Source of the DNA: Absidia repens
Lineage: Eukaryota > Mucoromycota > Mucoromycetes > Mucorales > Cunninghamellaceae
DNA length: 64,000 bases
Direction: 5' to 3'
NCBI GenBank assembly: GCA_002105175.1
Contig: MCGE01000001.1
Span: 2,542,001 to 2,606,000, forward strand
Shown: positions 54,705 to 64,000 of the stretch, piece by piece
Position numbering within the stretch: position 1 is the stretch's first letter
Layout: every line of letters begins with the position of its first letter
Notes under the pieces: model-generated
Seen by the model: the letters and a program-made list of their open reading frames with translations, nothing else
Database searches by the model: none
Told to the model about the DNA's origin: nothing
Program-made: the position numbers and the translations under genes

Positions 54705-57700
54705 CTATGAGATAGACGGTTGGACCAAAGGAGTCAAATTGAATACATATTCGCTATCATTTTGGCTTGGATCAGACATGACGGCGTATATAGTGTTCCC
54801 TATTCGATGTTGCAGGCATCGAATATGTTCTCCACGTATCACTTGTTCCAGATTCCCCTGGAAAAATACAATTTAAAAAAAAAAAATTAGTATAATTTCA
54901 ATGGCAGTGACAGATCATCCCAGGTCAACATATATTGTGACACGGATAGAGCATCTTACCGTAATAGCACTTCGCACTTCAATAAATGACGATTCAAAAG
55001 CAATCACATGAGGCCATGCCAATGCGTATGATTCTGAGCTTCCTTCCCATTCAATCAAGACATTCTTTTGAGTACGATTGCCTTTGGCATCAACGTAAAA
55101 CGCATATTCTAAGCAAATAAAACCAGCAAAAAAAAAAAAAAAATCAGATAAGCTTTGATCACATCCCTCCTCTCCATATTTTTTTGCCTTACCGTCGTAA
55201 CAAATAAGATAGTCTCCAGGAGGGGTTCTAAACACCGAAATACGTTTGATGGGAATATGCATTTTCAAACTGGATTCTTGTTTTTCACGGTCAGTAACAA
55301 AGGTCAAACTTTCATCATAGGGATTGAGCATCGCTAAAAATAAAATACAGTTAGTGTCTTTTTTATTATTATTCAAATGTCTCCGTTTTTTATAATAAAC
55401 GGCTCTTGACTTACGTTGAGTACGATCCGTCCGCCGCATATCGACAAGCATAATACCACGGTGACCAGTAATCCATAATTTGGTGTGTGACAGTTCCACG
55501 GCCCATGCCTCGCACGGTATGTAGCATTCCTTGAATTTTTTCAAATAGGCGTCAGTTGAAGAGATTGTGTAAGAAGAGGAGGTAACTGCGACCGTCGGTA
55601 CCAGTCGTCTAAGTAGGGTGGGTTTTTTATCCGTCATTGCTTGAGGTTTGCACGGTTCCAACATGGTAATCACCGACTTTAGAGGAGATACTTTCGGTAT
55701 GCACACCAATGTTCGTTCGAGACAGAGACCCACGTAGAAGAATGGAACATTGGATTGTATACGTTTGCCGAGAGGTTGATTGGTGCTGTTGAGGCCTAAT
55801 TTTCCATTCATCACATCTGTTAAAACGTATTGCAACAGAGTTTTGTCCGCCAATACCAAGAGCATTTGGAATTCTTCGATAATATGAATGTGGGTGACGT
55901 TATCTAAATGAAGCACCTTGTGCACAAGGTCATTTCCATCATTTTTTCCAGCATAAACACCATCATCCATAGCAAAGACCAGCAGTTGATTGTTTTCTAA
56001 GGACAAAGAAACGCAGAAAAATATCAGAATGCATTCTGGTAAACCTGACTCTTTCACTAATCAACTACTATAAAACTTACGGAACGGGACAACTTGATTG
56101 ATCTTTTTGCGCTTGAATTGGCCAGGCTGGACAACAGATCGAAGTCCAAAAACCGAAGAAGGGGAGTAATTGCAAGTTTGTAGTTGGTGAATCTGATCAA
56201 TCCACGGTTTCCGTGACGCTTGGGAATTCGCGAATAGAAGATACTGGGAATCACTGTGCTTTTTTCGGCCCATGTGTTGGAAAAGAATAGGATGACCTGG
56301 CCTATTATCACCATTGGATGGAAGTATTGTTGTATCATTCAAGTCATTTTCCGTGGTCGTTGGTGCTCTACGGTGATTTTGATATTGCTGATGGTTATGG
56401 CGTGTAGACGTCAATAGACTTCCAGTTCGTTGTGGCGTTGATGCATAAGAAGGTATCGACACAGATAAGAATGGTATTGCTAACGGCTGATAAGTAATAA
56501 TAAAAGTGTAAATAAACGAGCTTTTTTTTTTTTTATTCCTTGTCATTTTAATCAATCACTTACTTTTCGAACTACAAGATAATGCTTTTGAGCAGAAATC
56601 CATTTGACTTTGGTCACTACCAGGTAATTATCAAATAATATAACTTGGTAATCCGCAGAATCTAGGTTTGATCTTTTGTTGAGAAGTCCTTCGCGCACTA
56701 TTCGCCTGCCGGGTTCCAATAGTTTCAAGTCCTGTAATTGAAAATGAAGATGAGTTACAACAAAGAAAAGAAAAAAAAAGCATAAAAGTCTTACCAATTT
56801 ATCTGATTTCCGTTTAAATGACAAGTGATAATGAATATTTTCCAAATCAAATCGATTTTTGGCGTTCCCAGCTTCGACATTGACTTCACCCAAGAATCCC
56901 TTGATAATGGACATAACTTTAGGAAGAGTTTCATGGTCGGGATGAGCTTCACCAGTACGTCGCAAAATACCACCCAATAAAAGAGGATAACGTCCCAATC
57001 TTGTAGTGGGTTTTGTCAAATAGCCGTTCAATTCCAGCTTGTGAGAAGAAGGATGTCGTTCGGTATACTAAAGTGGTACGAATACAAGGTCAGTAACTAA
57101 TACAGGGTTGCAAGGGGTATTGAATGGAAATGGAAATAACTTACTTCAACAAAAGAGCCAAACTTTGGATTAAGGTGACGTTCTTTTTCATATACGAATT
57201 TTGCTTCATGCTGGTTGGCACCGTATTCAATGATCAAGTGGAAGTCTTGGGCATACTTGAGTAAGATATCACCAATTTCAGATACAATAGGGTGATCCTT
57301 TTGGCGCTTTTGTAGTTTTCTTGCTAGTCGGGAGTGGACCTGTTGTATTTTCAATATGTTTGCGAATACTGTGCTGACAAATTGTTTTCGCCTAGCATAT
57401 GGTATGATTTCTTCGGAAAGTAGAGGCTCGATCCACATCTGTAAATACAACCAAAAAAATAAGGGAAATAGATGGTCAGATAATGACTATAACTTCAATA
57501 CATTAATTGTTACCTTCTGCATGTAATCCAAATCCAATACAAAGTTGACTTCAGTATAAATCAATTCACAGATAGCTTCTTGACGTTTGCGCTCCAATGT
57601 TGAGACAGAATTCAAGACTTGTTCCGAGACCAACTCCGCCCAAGATGTTTGTTCACGTTGGCGTAGGTAGGTATGTGGCGTTGACCTTGAATCAATGCTT

Positions 57701-58893
57701 GTTTGTATTCGATGGCCAGTTTTTCGTACTGTGTGTGGTGGTGGCAATGCTGCTGCTGCTGCTGTTGCTGTGAAAAATAACTGCTGTCGTTTGGGGCATG
57801 ATACGCTGTAGCAAGGATAGGGGCCTTCGCATGAAGGGACATAGCAATGAGTCAAAGGAGTGAATACACCGTTTACAAAATAGGCAGGTGCTGCTGTGTC
57901 CATTTTTGGAGTAGTCGTTGTAGCACTGTTGTGAGCTCTATTCTCGCCATCCATGTCCTCATCATCATCATCATCATCATCCAACGTAGTGATAGTCGTA
58001 GTGGCAATAGTATTTCGATCATCGGTGACCATAGAGTAATCGCTTATGCTGCTACTGGTGGTCGCAGTTCCTGTCCAAGTTGTGTTGCTTTGGTTGTCAC
58101 TGCTGCTATTGTTGCTGTATGTTGGGGCCATATTTGTTGATATTGCTGAATAGTCTGTTTTTAAATCATGTGGTAAGTTGTGTGATTGGTTGAAAAAAAG
58201 GATGTCCTTGAATTGATAGATATCCGTCGACGAGTCTAACAAAACGCTTTCATATAGCACATCATGGAAACACCCTTGACGACCCAGGGCGCGTCCCACT
58301 TTCAAGGCAGTTTGTCGATCGCGAACATCCAGAATGACCATCAGTTTATCCTATTGGTAAATACATAAAATGTTGGATGAGAATTAGCCCTAAATTTGTA
58401 GGTCTAACTAATGCCTGCCTCGTTATGAACACAACCTACTTACCACAGCTTGTTGACCATCGAAGACATTCTTGTATTCAATACTATTCTTTAGTCGATC
58501 ATTCAATACCATTCGCTGCATAAATTCCTGAGCAACGACCGATAAAAGATACCGATAAGAATTCTGTCGTCGTACAATATTTGGTAATGAACTCTGATGG
58601 GTAGTATTGTTGGAGTAGCGGTTGCTTGTATCAGAAGGAGATCGGACATGAATGGCTTCCCAATGAGGTCTAGTTGCAGGTGATATTGTATTTCGAATAG
58701 CGTGAGAACGGTAACACGCGGGTAAAAAGGACACACCACCGTTGCTGCTGCTATCAAAGTTGTAGGTGCTATTGCTCCGTCTGTTGTTGGTGCTACTGCT
58801 GGAATGCTTCAACGATGAGGGACCGCCACTACCTTTGTTACTATTGCTGTGCATAGAGTTGGATGTACGATAACAAGATGCATCGAGTACCAT
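54705..58893 (-). CDS. Rho1 guanine nucleotide exchange factor (ROM2/RGF type: DEP, DH, PH, CNH)
   Basis: Activates Rho1 in cell-wall integrity signalling at the plasma membrane. ATG at 58891-58893 (MVLDASCYRTSNSMHSNSNK), stop TAG at 54705-54707, about nine exons, roughly 1,290 residues. Order: Ser/Asn-rich N terminus; DEP-like region (LLSVVAQEFMQRMVLNDRLK to LGRQGCFHDVLYESVLLD); a low-complexity Thr/Asp insert (polyD at about 57960-57990); DH domain (RKRQEAICELIYTEVNFVLD, LDYMQKMWIEPLLS, then LGRYPLLLGGILRRTGEAHP and LPKVMSIIKGFLGEVNVEAG); PH domain (GRRIVREGLLNKRSNLDSAD, YQVILFDNYLVVTK, KKHSDSQYLLFANSQASRKP); C-terminal citron homology domain (QLLVFAMDDGVYAGK, CEAWAVELSHTKLWITGHRG, NPYDESLTFVTDREKQESSL, YAFYVDAKGNRTQKNVLIEW, VEFSS-like end). 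This order is that of Rom1/Rom2 and Rgf1-3. Confidence 0.94.
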
Positions 58894-59179
58894 CTCAAAA
58901 GTGTGAGGAGGGGAAGAGGATATGATATGACAGATTGAATATAATGGGAATAAGCACGGCAAAGAAAAAAAAGGAAGTAAAAAAGAAAGAAAAAGGGCGG
59001 GCGGACTAAATAGTTTATTTTATGTCGGGACTCAGCCAAGAGTTTTTTATAGCGTCAAGAGCTTCTTTTTTATTGGAAGACAAAAATAAAGGTCAAAAAA
59101 AAAAAATGAAGGGAGTAATAAATAGTACTAGGGATAGATAGATCAAATACAATACAAGTAGAAGGAGAAAAACTAGTAA
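58894..59179. promoter_or_regulatory. upstream region of the Rho GEF
   Basis: Leader and promoter of the Rho GEF gene, with an A/G-rich tract near 58960-59000. No other feature seen. Confidence 0.35.
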
Positions 59180-59661
59180 AGGGAATATAAATGATAATAA
59201 AGAAGGGTGAATGGCCTGTCGGTAAAAAATATAAATAAAGTAATACATGCTTCGTCGCCATCATTGAGTGTTTCAGTAATTTTCGATTTATTCCAGGACA
59301 CCAACAGCTTCTTCATCCGGTAACCCAAATATTTTCCGTTGCCCGTGACTTCATCTCCACCATCTTCCATTGCTGGAATATCTTGTCATCATCACTGCCA
59401 ACGTTGACCAACAGTGACATGAGGACTGATTACTTGATCCTGACAACACTGACTCGACCAAGGAAGCGAAACCACCACTGTTGGGCAAAGGTTGATATTC
59501 TTTATTCACAAACTTGGCATCAGCTGCAAAATAAGCTGTCAAAAATTCCTAACTAGTCAGCGTTGCTGTTCCATGAATTGTGCAAATCCATGCTCAAAAA
59601 AGTCTTCCAGTATTTCAAGTGCAAGGCAATTAATACGTATTTGTTCATTCCCTCCTCCCCT

Positions 59662-59695
<34 letters not shown>

Positions 59696-59830
59696 ATAGC
59701 TGAACGATTATTTTGATAGAGAAACTTCTTGTGGATTAGTAGCTGCAGGAGTCGTGATTTTGGATCCTGGGTATTTGTAAAAAAGGGTTTGCTACACAGT
59801 TCAGGTGATCTTCATCAGATGCCCCGAAAT
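59180..59830 (-). pseudogene. unresolved coding-like segments, possible gene remnant
   Basis: Four minus-strand segments look coding but do not join cleanly: YPGSKITTPAATNPQEVSLS ending in TAA near 59720; QIRINCLALEILEDFFEHGF then AQFMEQQ ending in TGA near 59568; DAKFVNKEYQPLPNSGGFAS near 59500; and NGKYLGYRMKKLLVSWNKSK near 59320. Splice-like AGs precede some, but stops separate them. A T30 run interrupts at about 59664-59692. This could be a decayed gene, a gene with missed micro-exons or chance. I recognise no family. Confidence 0.3.
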
Positions 59831-60052
59831 ATCCACAGCAATGTTTCAGATAAGGGACAATAAGAATGCTCGGGCTGACTTTTAAAAACAAATATCCAAC
59901 CAATGCAAACATTGATCACGAAAGACGCAAAATGAATGTCAAAAAAAGAAGGATGATTTATTACAAAAATGATGAAAAAAATATACGATGATAATAATCA
60001 ATAATATAATACTAAAAACTAATACTATCACTAAAATACAGAGATACTAAGT

Positions 60053-60736
60053 CTATTGATCAGCAGCCTTGTCTTCAGCACGTTGCTTTCTACGTTCACG
60101 CATAGCCTTGTTCTTGGCACGGAGAGCAGCAGCTTGTTCAGAGAGGTTCTTAGCACGGATTTGTTCAGCCTTGGCCTTATGAATGTATTCCATGAGGACA
60201 CGCTTGTTCTTGAAACCGTTACCCTTGGCCTTGAGGTACAAGTTGTGGTAGAGGTGCTTGTCGATCTTGCCAGCTTCTCTGTATTTGCGGAGGAGACGAC
60301 GGAGGACACGCATACGGCGCATCCAGAGGACTTGACGAGACATACGAGCGTTAGCAGTACCCTTACGCTTACCGAAACCCATATGACGACCAAGGCGCTT
60401 AGCTTCATGACGTTCACGAACACGGAAACGGGAGACACCAATTTCAGGCTTGCGAATAACCAAACCATCCTTCACCAATTTGCGGACATTAGCACCTACA
60501 CAAAAATTAAAAATAGACAGACAGTTAAGTAAGTATGTGTGACATAATGAGTTGTATCATTACTTACGGGAGTTGGCGTTGGAGATTTCGTTCACTTCAT
60601 TGGGATCGAGCCAGATCTTTCGTTGACCACACTTGAGGACAGAAGCTGCCAATCGCTTTTGGATACGTAAGTTGACCCTATAAATAAAGCGACAATAAGT
60701 ATATTGTACTCGTAGAAATACCGTTGAAGCTTACAT
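60053..60736 (-). CDS. rpl19: 60S ribosomal protein eL19
   Basis: Large-subunit ribosomal protein. Stop TAG at 60053-60055. The first coding exon is only AT (60735-60736); a 57-nt intron (60678-60734, GTAAGC..TATAG) separates it from G GTC AAC.., so the start codon itself is split. The protein reads [80 protein letters not shown] and [20 protein letters not shown], then the long C-terminal basic helix ([20 protein letters not shown]). About 190 residues, fully typical. The third exon carries most of the protein, with strong codon bias (AAG, CGT, GTC) as expected for high expression. Confidence 0.98.
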
Positions 60737-61355
60737 TGTGATAAAAACAACTAGTTAAAGAGAAAGAAAAAAGGAATAGGGAAAGGGCGGTCTTTTTTTT
60801 AAAAAAAAATTACGTTCAAATAAGCCACAGTCTTCTTCAGCGGGGGTTCAAATCAAGACGTGCTGTATCAAATGATCTCCTCATTCGCATTGACATCAAT
60901 ATCTGGAAAAGAATTTTGTCTTAACCAGCCCTATAAAAGCCATTAAGGTAGATTTTTTGCATCAATTGAGATCCTAAAGAAGTTGCGTTTATTAGATCAA
61001 AGTGTGTAGAGACTTCTTCCTTTCCACCTCCTGCACACCTCGGCGTAGGGTGAATTAATGTTTTAGCATTCTCAAGCACAGAAAGATTTAGTTTTACGTT
61101 CTCTAAGCGAAAACTTTGAAATTGGACAGTTTAAAGTTTATATTTTTTAATGCCGGTGTTTAAAACACTGGGAAAAAAAAGGTACTTGACTTGTGACCCA
61201 TTTACAATTTTATTTCTTCACATCAACTCGGATATGTATGGCGTGATGACTCAAATAAGTGTTTATAAATGTTTCTTATCGCTTTTGTTTACATATCTAT
61301 TACCTTCCGATTTATTTGATCATATTTCTTGCGTCCCTCAAGTTTTATAATATCA
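60737..61355. promoter_or_regulatory. divergent region between eL19 and the oxygenase gene
   Basis: Holds both promoters. A pyrimidine-rich AAAAGGGCGGTCTTTTTTTT stretch near 60780 lies just upstream of eL19. A 66-codon open stretch at 61150-61350 has no family features. Confidence 0.4.
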
Positions 61356-62717
61356 ATGGTCTCCAAAGATATACCAGAAATACCAATTCTCGACTTCGAG
61401 CAATACCGACCTGATGACCCAAAACACCAGGAAGCTACTAGTGCTTTCTTGAAAGATTTATATGATACTATGCACGAAGTTGGCTTTTTTTATATTCGAG
61501 GTCATGGTGTCCCTCTGCCGTTGATACAGGCTGCCTTGAAAAGTTCTGCTGAGTTTTTTGATTTACCCCTGAATGAAAAACTGGAAATCGCCATGGCAAA
61601 CTCTCCTCATTATCGTGGATTTACGAAACTTAGTACGTAAATTCCAAAGCTGAATTTTTTTATCACTTACACTTTTTTTTTCTTTCTGCAGATGGCGAGA
61701 CGACTGATTTCAAGCAAGACAATAGGTATTAAAAAAAAAAAAAAAAAAAAAAAAAAGGAGATCAGCTCATAATATGAAAATACAATAGAGAGACTCTTGA
61801 TCTTGGTCGCGAGTACCCCAAGGTACCAGTGGATGCGCCCGCCTATACTAATTTGCGTGGCCCCAATCAATGGCCGAAACAACTACCTTCATTCAAGCCC
61901 GTCATCCTTCAGCTTTTAGAGTCGATGCATAACGTAGGACTCCGTATATTGCGAGCAATGGCTCAGAGTCTTGGAATCAAAGAGGATGAGTTCATGGCTA
62001 TGTTTGGTGATGATCTTGGGATGAGAATGAAACTTACTTATTACCCAGGAATGGAAAATAAAAAAGACGTTCCTTTGCAGCATGGTATTGGTGTAGGGGC
62101 TCATAAGGTAGGTGACACTCTTCAAATTCCGAAATGAAAAATTTAAATAATTTAAACGCCGTTAATGACTTTTGCAGGATTATGGGTTCTTGGCCTTGCT
62201 TTTACAAGATGAAGTGGGTGGTCTTCAAGTACAACTATTAGATGGGCGCTGGATCGTAATTTAAGAGAAAAAAAAAACGCTTTTGTTCTATCTCCAGAAA
62301 TAGTAATTTACGTTCTTTTTTGGTTTTTTTTTTGTGGTGAAGGATGCTAAACCAATTAAAGGGACGTTTGTAGTGAACATCGGTGAAATATTCGAAAAAT
62401 TGACCAAAAAGAGATTTATAGCGACAACTCACCGAGTTCTCAATAATAACGAACAGAACAGATATTCAATTCCATTATTCCTAGCACCTCACAATCAATG
62501 TAAAATTCCTCAATTGACTCAATTTTCCCCTGATGAAAACCATCGATTGGACTACAAATCAGACGTTGCTGAAGACCAATTGTTACAAGGTGATGTTTAT
62601 GGTGAAAATGAATTTAAAGGGTACCGCCGCAGTCATGTTGAAGTGACTAGGAAATGGTATTACTTTGATCAAGATCAACAGCAGTGGCGCCGAAGGCCAA
62701 CCCCATTATCCATCTGA
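61356..62717 (+). CDS. 2-oxoglutarate/Fe(II)-dependent oxygenase (isopenicillin N synthase-like)
   Basis: ATG at 61356 (MVSKDIPEIPILDFEQYRPD), stop TGA at 62715-62717, about six exons, roughly 345 residues. The N-terminal DIOX_N part has VGFFYIRGHGVPLPLIQAAL and EFFDLPLNEKLEIAM, then NSPHYRGFTKLNGETTDFKQ and the loop NLRGPNQWPKQLPSFKPVIL. The jelly-roll core has the facial triad: H and D in VGAHKDYGFLALLLQD and the distal H in IATTHRVLNN. The 2-oxoglutarate Arg/Ser pair is in NRYSIPLFLAP. The VGGLQVQLLDGRW and FVVNIGEIFEKLT blocks match the family. Substrate unknown; relatives include oxidases of secondary metabolites and gibberellin-like compounds. No biosynthetic cluster surrounds it, so a housekeeping or detoxifying role is as likely. 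Confidence 0.92.
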
Positions 62718-62854
62718 TGTCTTTTTCTAGCCTATAATGTATTTTGAAACTCAGTCGGGAAACTTTGATGCAGCCCGCAAAAGTATCCCTTTTTTTTTTA
62801 TTCTTTCTTTTTTATTTTTATTTTTCCTTTTAAAATAAACTAAAACTCTTTTGA

Positions 62855-64000
62855 ATGTTGTTGAGGAAGCGCTTCAAAATATCATATGTGTGTATTCTCG
62901 TATTGATATGCTGGTCTATCTATTATCTCTTCTTATCAATTCCGACCGTCAAGTAAGTTTGCCAAGAAAAAAAAGGAAGCTAAATAATAGTGCTAAAGCT
63001 CCCAGTCAACGTGGCTGCCCTTTTTATATAGACACATTTCATCCTTATTGAATAAACCGCCACCCAGATTATTCATTGCAGCAAATCTATACAACAATGA
63101 GGCAATCGTTGAGCATTGGGCATCGCAAGTATTCAAAGTGGCAAGCTGGGCTGGTCCTGATCGTGTCTACATCTCCATCTATGAAAATGGTAATTAAATG
63201 GACAACAAATACGTATTACTCTATTTTTTTTTTTTGAAATCGCTCAGCAGTATTGATTTTTTTTATTTACAATAGGCAGCACAGATAATACCAAAGCACT
63301 ACTACAGGAATTTGATGACCAGCTTGCAGCAGCCAATATCTCCCACACCATTGTATTAGATCCTAGTCCCAAAAATTTCGGCGAACGACGCATACCACTT
63401 TTAGCCAAGCGAAGAAATCAGGCACTTCTGCCGCTCTACGAACAGCTACAGCATCACACGACTTACGACAAGATCTTATTTTTGAATGATATTTGGTTTG
63501 ATTGGAGCGATGCGGTTGAATTGATTGAATCTGGTAAGGACAGTATCGACGACCAGGATAGTGACAACTACGATGCAGTATGCAGTATGGATTTTTTTGG
63601 ACAGTATTACGATGAATTTGCAACCCGTGAATCAGGTGGTGGGTGGCTTGGCTCTGGCAATTATCCTTACTTTCAAGATAAAACAAGTCGTGATTTGCTT
63701 CGTCGCCAGATGCTGGTACCGGTGTACAGCTGTTGGGGCGGAATGATTGTGTTCAACGCTGCTCCATTTTTGATGACCGATCCAACTACCCACGATCCTC
63801 TTGTCGCCTTTCGATCCCTTTGGCCAGACAACCCCCGGCCTCGGCTTGAAGCTTCGGAATGCTGTCTTATTCACTCGGATATTCGTGATATGAATTTTAC
63901 CCGAATCTTTATCAATCCCAAAATCAAGGTAAAAAAAAAAAAAAAAATAAGGGAACAGCAAGCTTGTGTATGTGAAACAAACAAACAAAATTTTTAATGG
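62855..64000 (+). CDS. GT69 (CAP59/CMT1-type) alpha-mannosyltransferase, 5' part, runs off the window
   Basis: Three exons are visible (62855-62952, 63068-63189, 63276-63928; 873 nt, in frame), then an intron (GTAAAAA..) to the window end. The N terminus MLLRKRFKISYVCILVLICW, then SIYYLFLS, is a classic type II signal anchor (basic, then one hydrophobic span), so a Golgi enzyme. The catalytic domain shows KLFIAANLYNNEAIVEHWAS, VYISIYENGSTDNTKALLQE, ISHTIVLDPSPKNFGERRIP, KILFLNDIWFDWSDAVELI, NYDAVCSMDFFGQYYDEFAT, LGSGNYPYFQDKTSRDLLRR and MLVPVYSCWGGMIVFNAAPF. These are CAP59/CMT1 (GT69) hallmarks; the Cryptococcus relative adds alpha-1,3-mannose. The FLND string is where the family has its acidic motif. 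The acceptor here is unknown; a cell-wall or glycolipid mannan role is likely. The 3' end lies beyond 64000. Confidence 0.9.

Noticed and set aside
60056..60532. Plus-strand 158-codon frame and a second minus-strand 145-codon frame at eL19
   Set aside because: Shadows of the codon-biased eL19 exon; only one frame gives the ribosomal protein.
61150..61350. Plus-strand 66-codon open stretch just before the oxygenase
   Set aside because: It lies in the AT-rich leader and does not join the oxygenase frame with a plausible splice; the ATG at 61356 gives the usual family start.
61356..63930. Oxygenase plus GT69 enzyme as a secondary-metabolite cluster
   Set aside because: Only two unrelated enzymes are adjacent, with no backbone synthase, transporter or regulator nearby.

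Overview
The window looks like nuclear DNA from an early-diverging filamentous fungus, most likely Mucoromycota (Mucorales-like). I infer this from AT-rich spacers, dense genes with many short GT..AG introns (about 50-120 nt), fungal gene types (retromer VPS35, a SPT5 with a TPAWN-type repeat tail, a Rho GEF with a CNH domain, a GT69/CAP59-type mannosyltransferase) and very many poly-A/T runs. The species cannot be fixed by reading alone. All protein identities come from family motifs recognised by eye; no search was run.

Layout, left to right: a possible 3' gene end (1-184); ribokinase (-); a repeat-rich gap with a tRNA-Lys(CTT) and two copies of a dispersed repeat; CDC123 (-); a short SRF/MCM1-type MADS-box factor (+); an unidentified multi-exon membrane protein (-); a DH-PH Rho GEF (+); a gap with a decayed repeat copy and a strong GC-rich hairpin; cysteine desulfurase NFS1 (-); another repeat copy; a five-finger GLI-like zinc-finger factor (-); a perilipin-like protein (-); a TBC-domain protein with both catalytic fingers substituted (-); a Q-rich protein of unknown role (-); SPT5 (-) head to head with a putative mitochondrial protein (+); a Mad3/BubR1-like checkpoint protein (-); a SPOUT methyltransferase (-); the longest repeat copy; calmodulin (+); VPS35 (-) head to head with ARL1 (+); riboflavin kinase (-); an inverted repeat copy; a Rom/Rgf-type Rho1 GEF (-); ribosomal protein eL19 (-); a 2-oxoglutarate/Fe(II) oxygenase (+); and the 5' part of a GT69 mannosyltransferase (+), which runs off the right end.

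Most genes are unrelated housekeeping genes and there is no metabolic cluster. One functional pairing stands out: VPS35 and ARL1 both act in endosome/Golgi traffic and share a 287-bp promoter region.

The main unusual items are: (1) a noncoding dispersed repeat family with at least six copies here, ending in a CACGTGGGCGGG block and followed in three loci by a second conserved block; (2) a 12-residue tandem repeat of about ten units inserted in VPS35; (3) a TBC domain lacking both the Arg and Gln fingers; (4) a Mad3-like protein whose expected KEN boxes read LEN and QEN; (5) a compact hairpin-forming island at 15400-15459; (6) three genes whose first coding exon is only 2-4 nt long.
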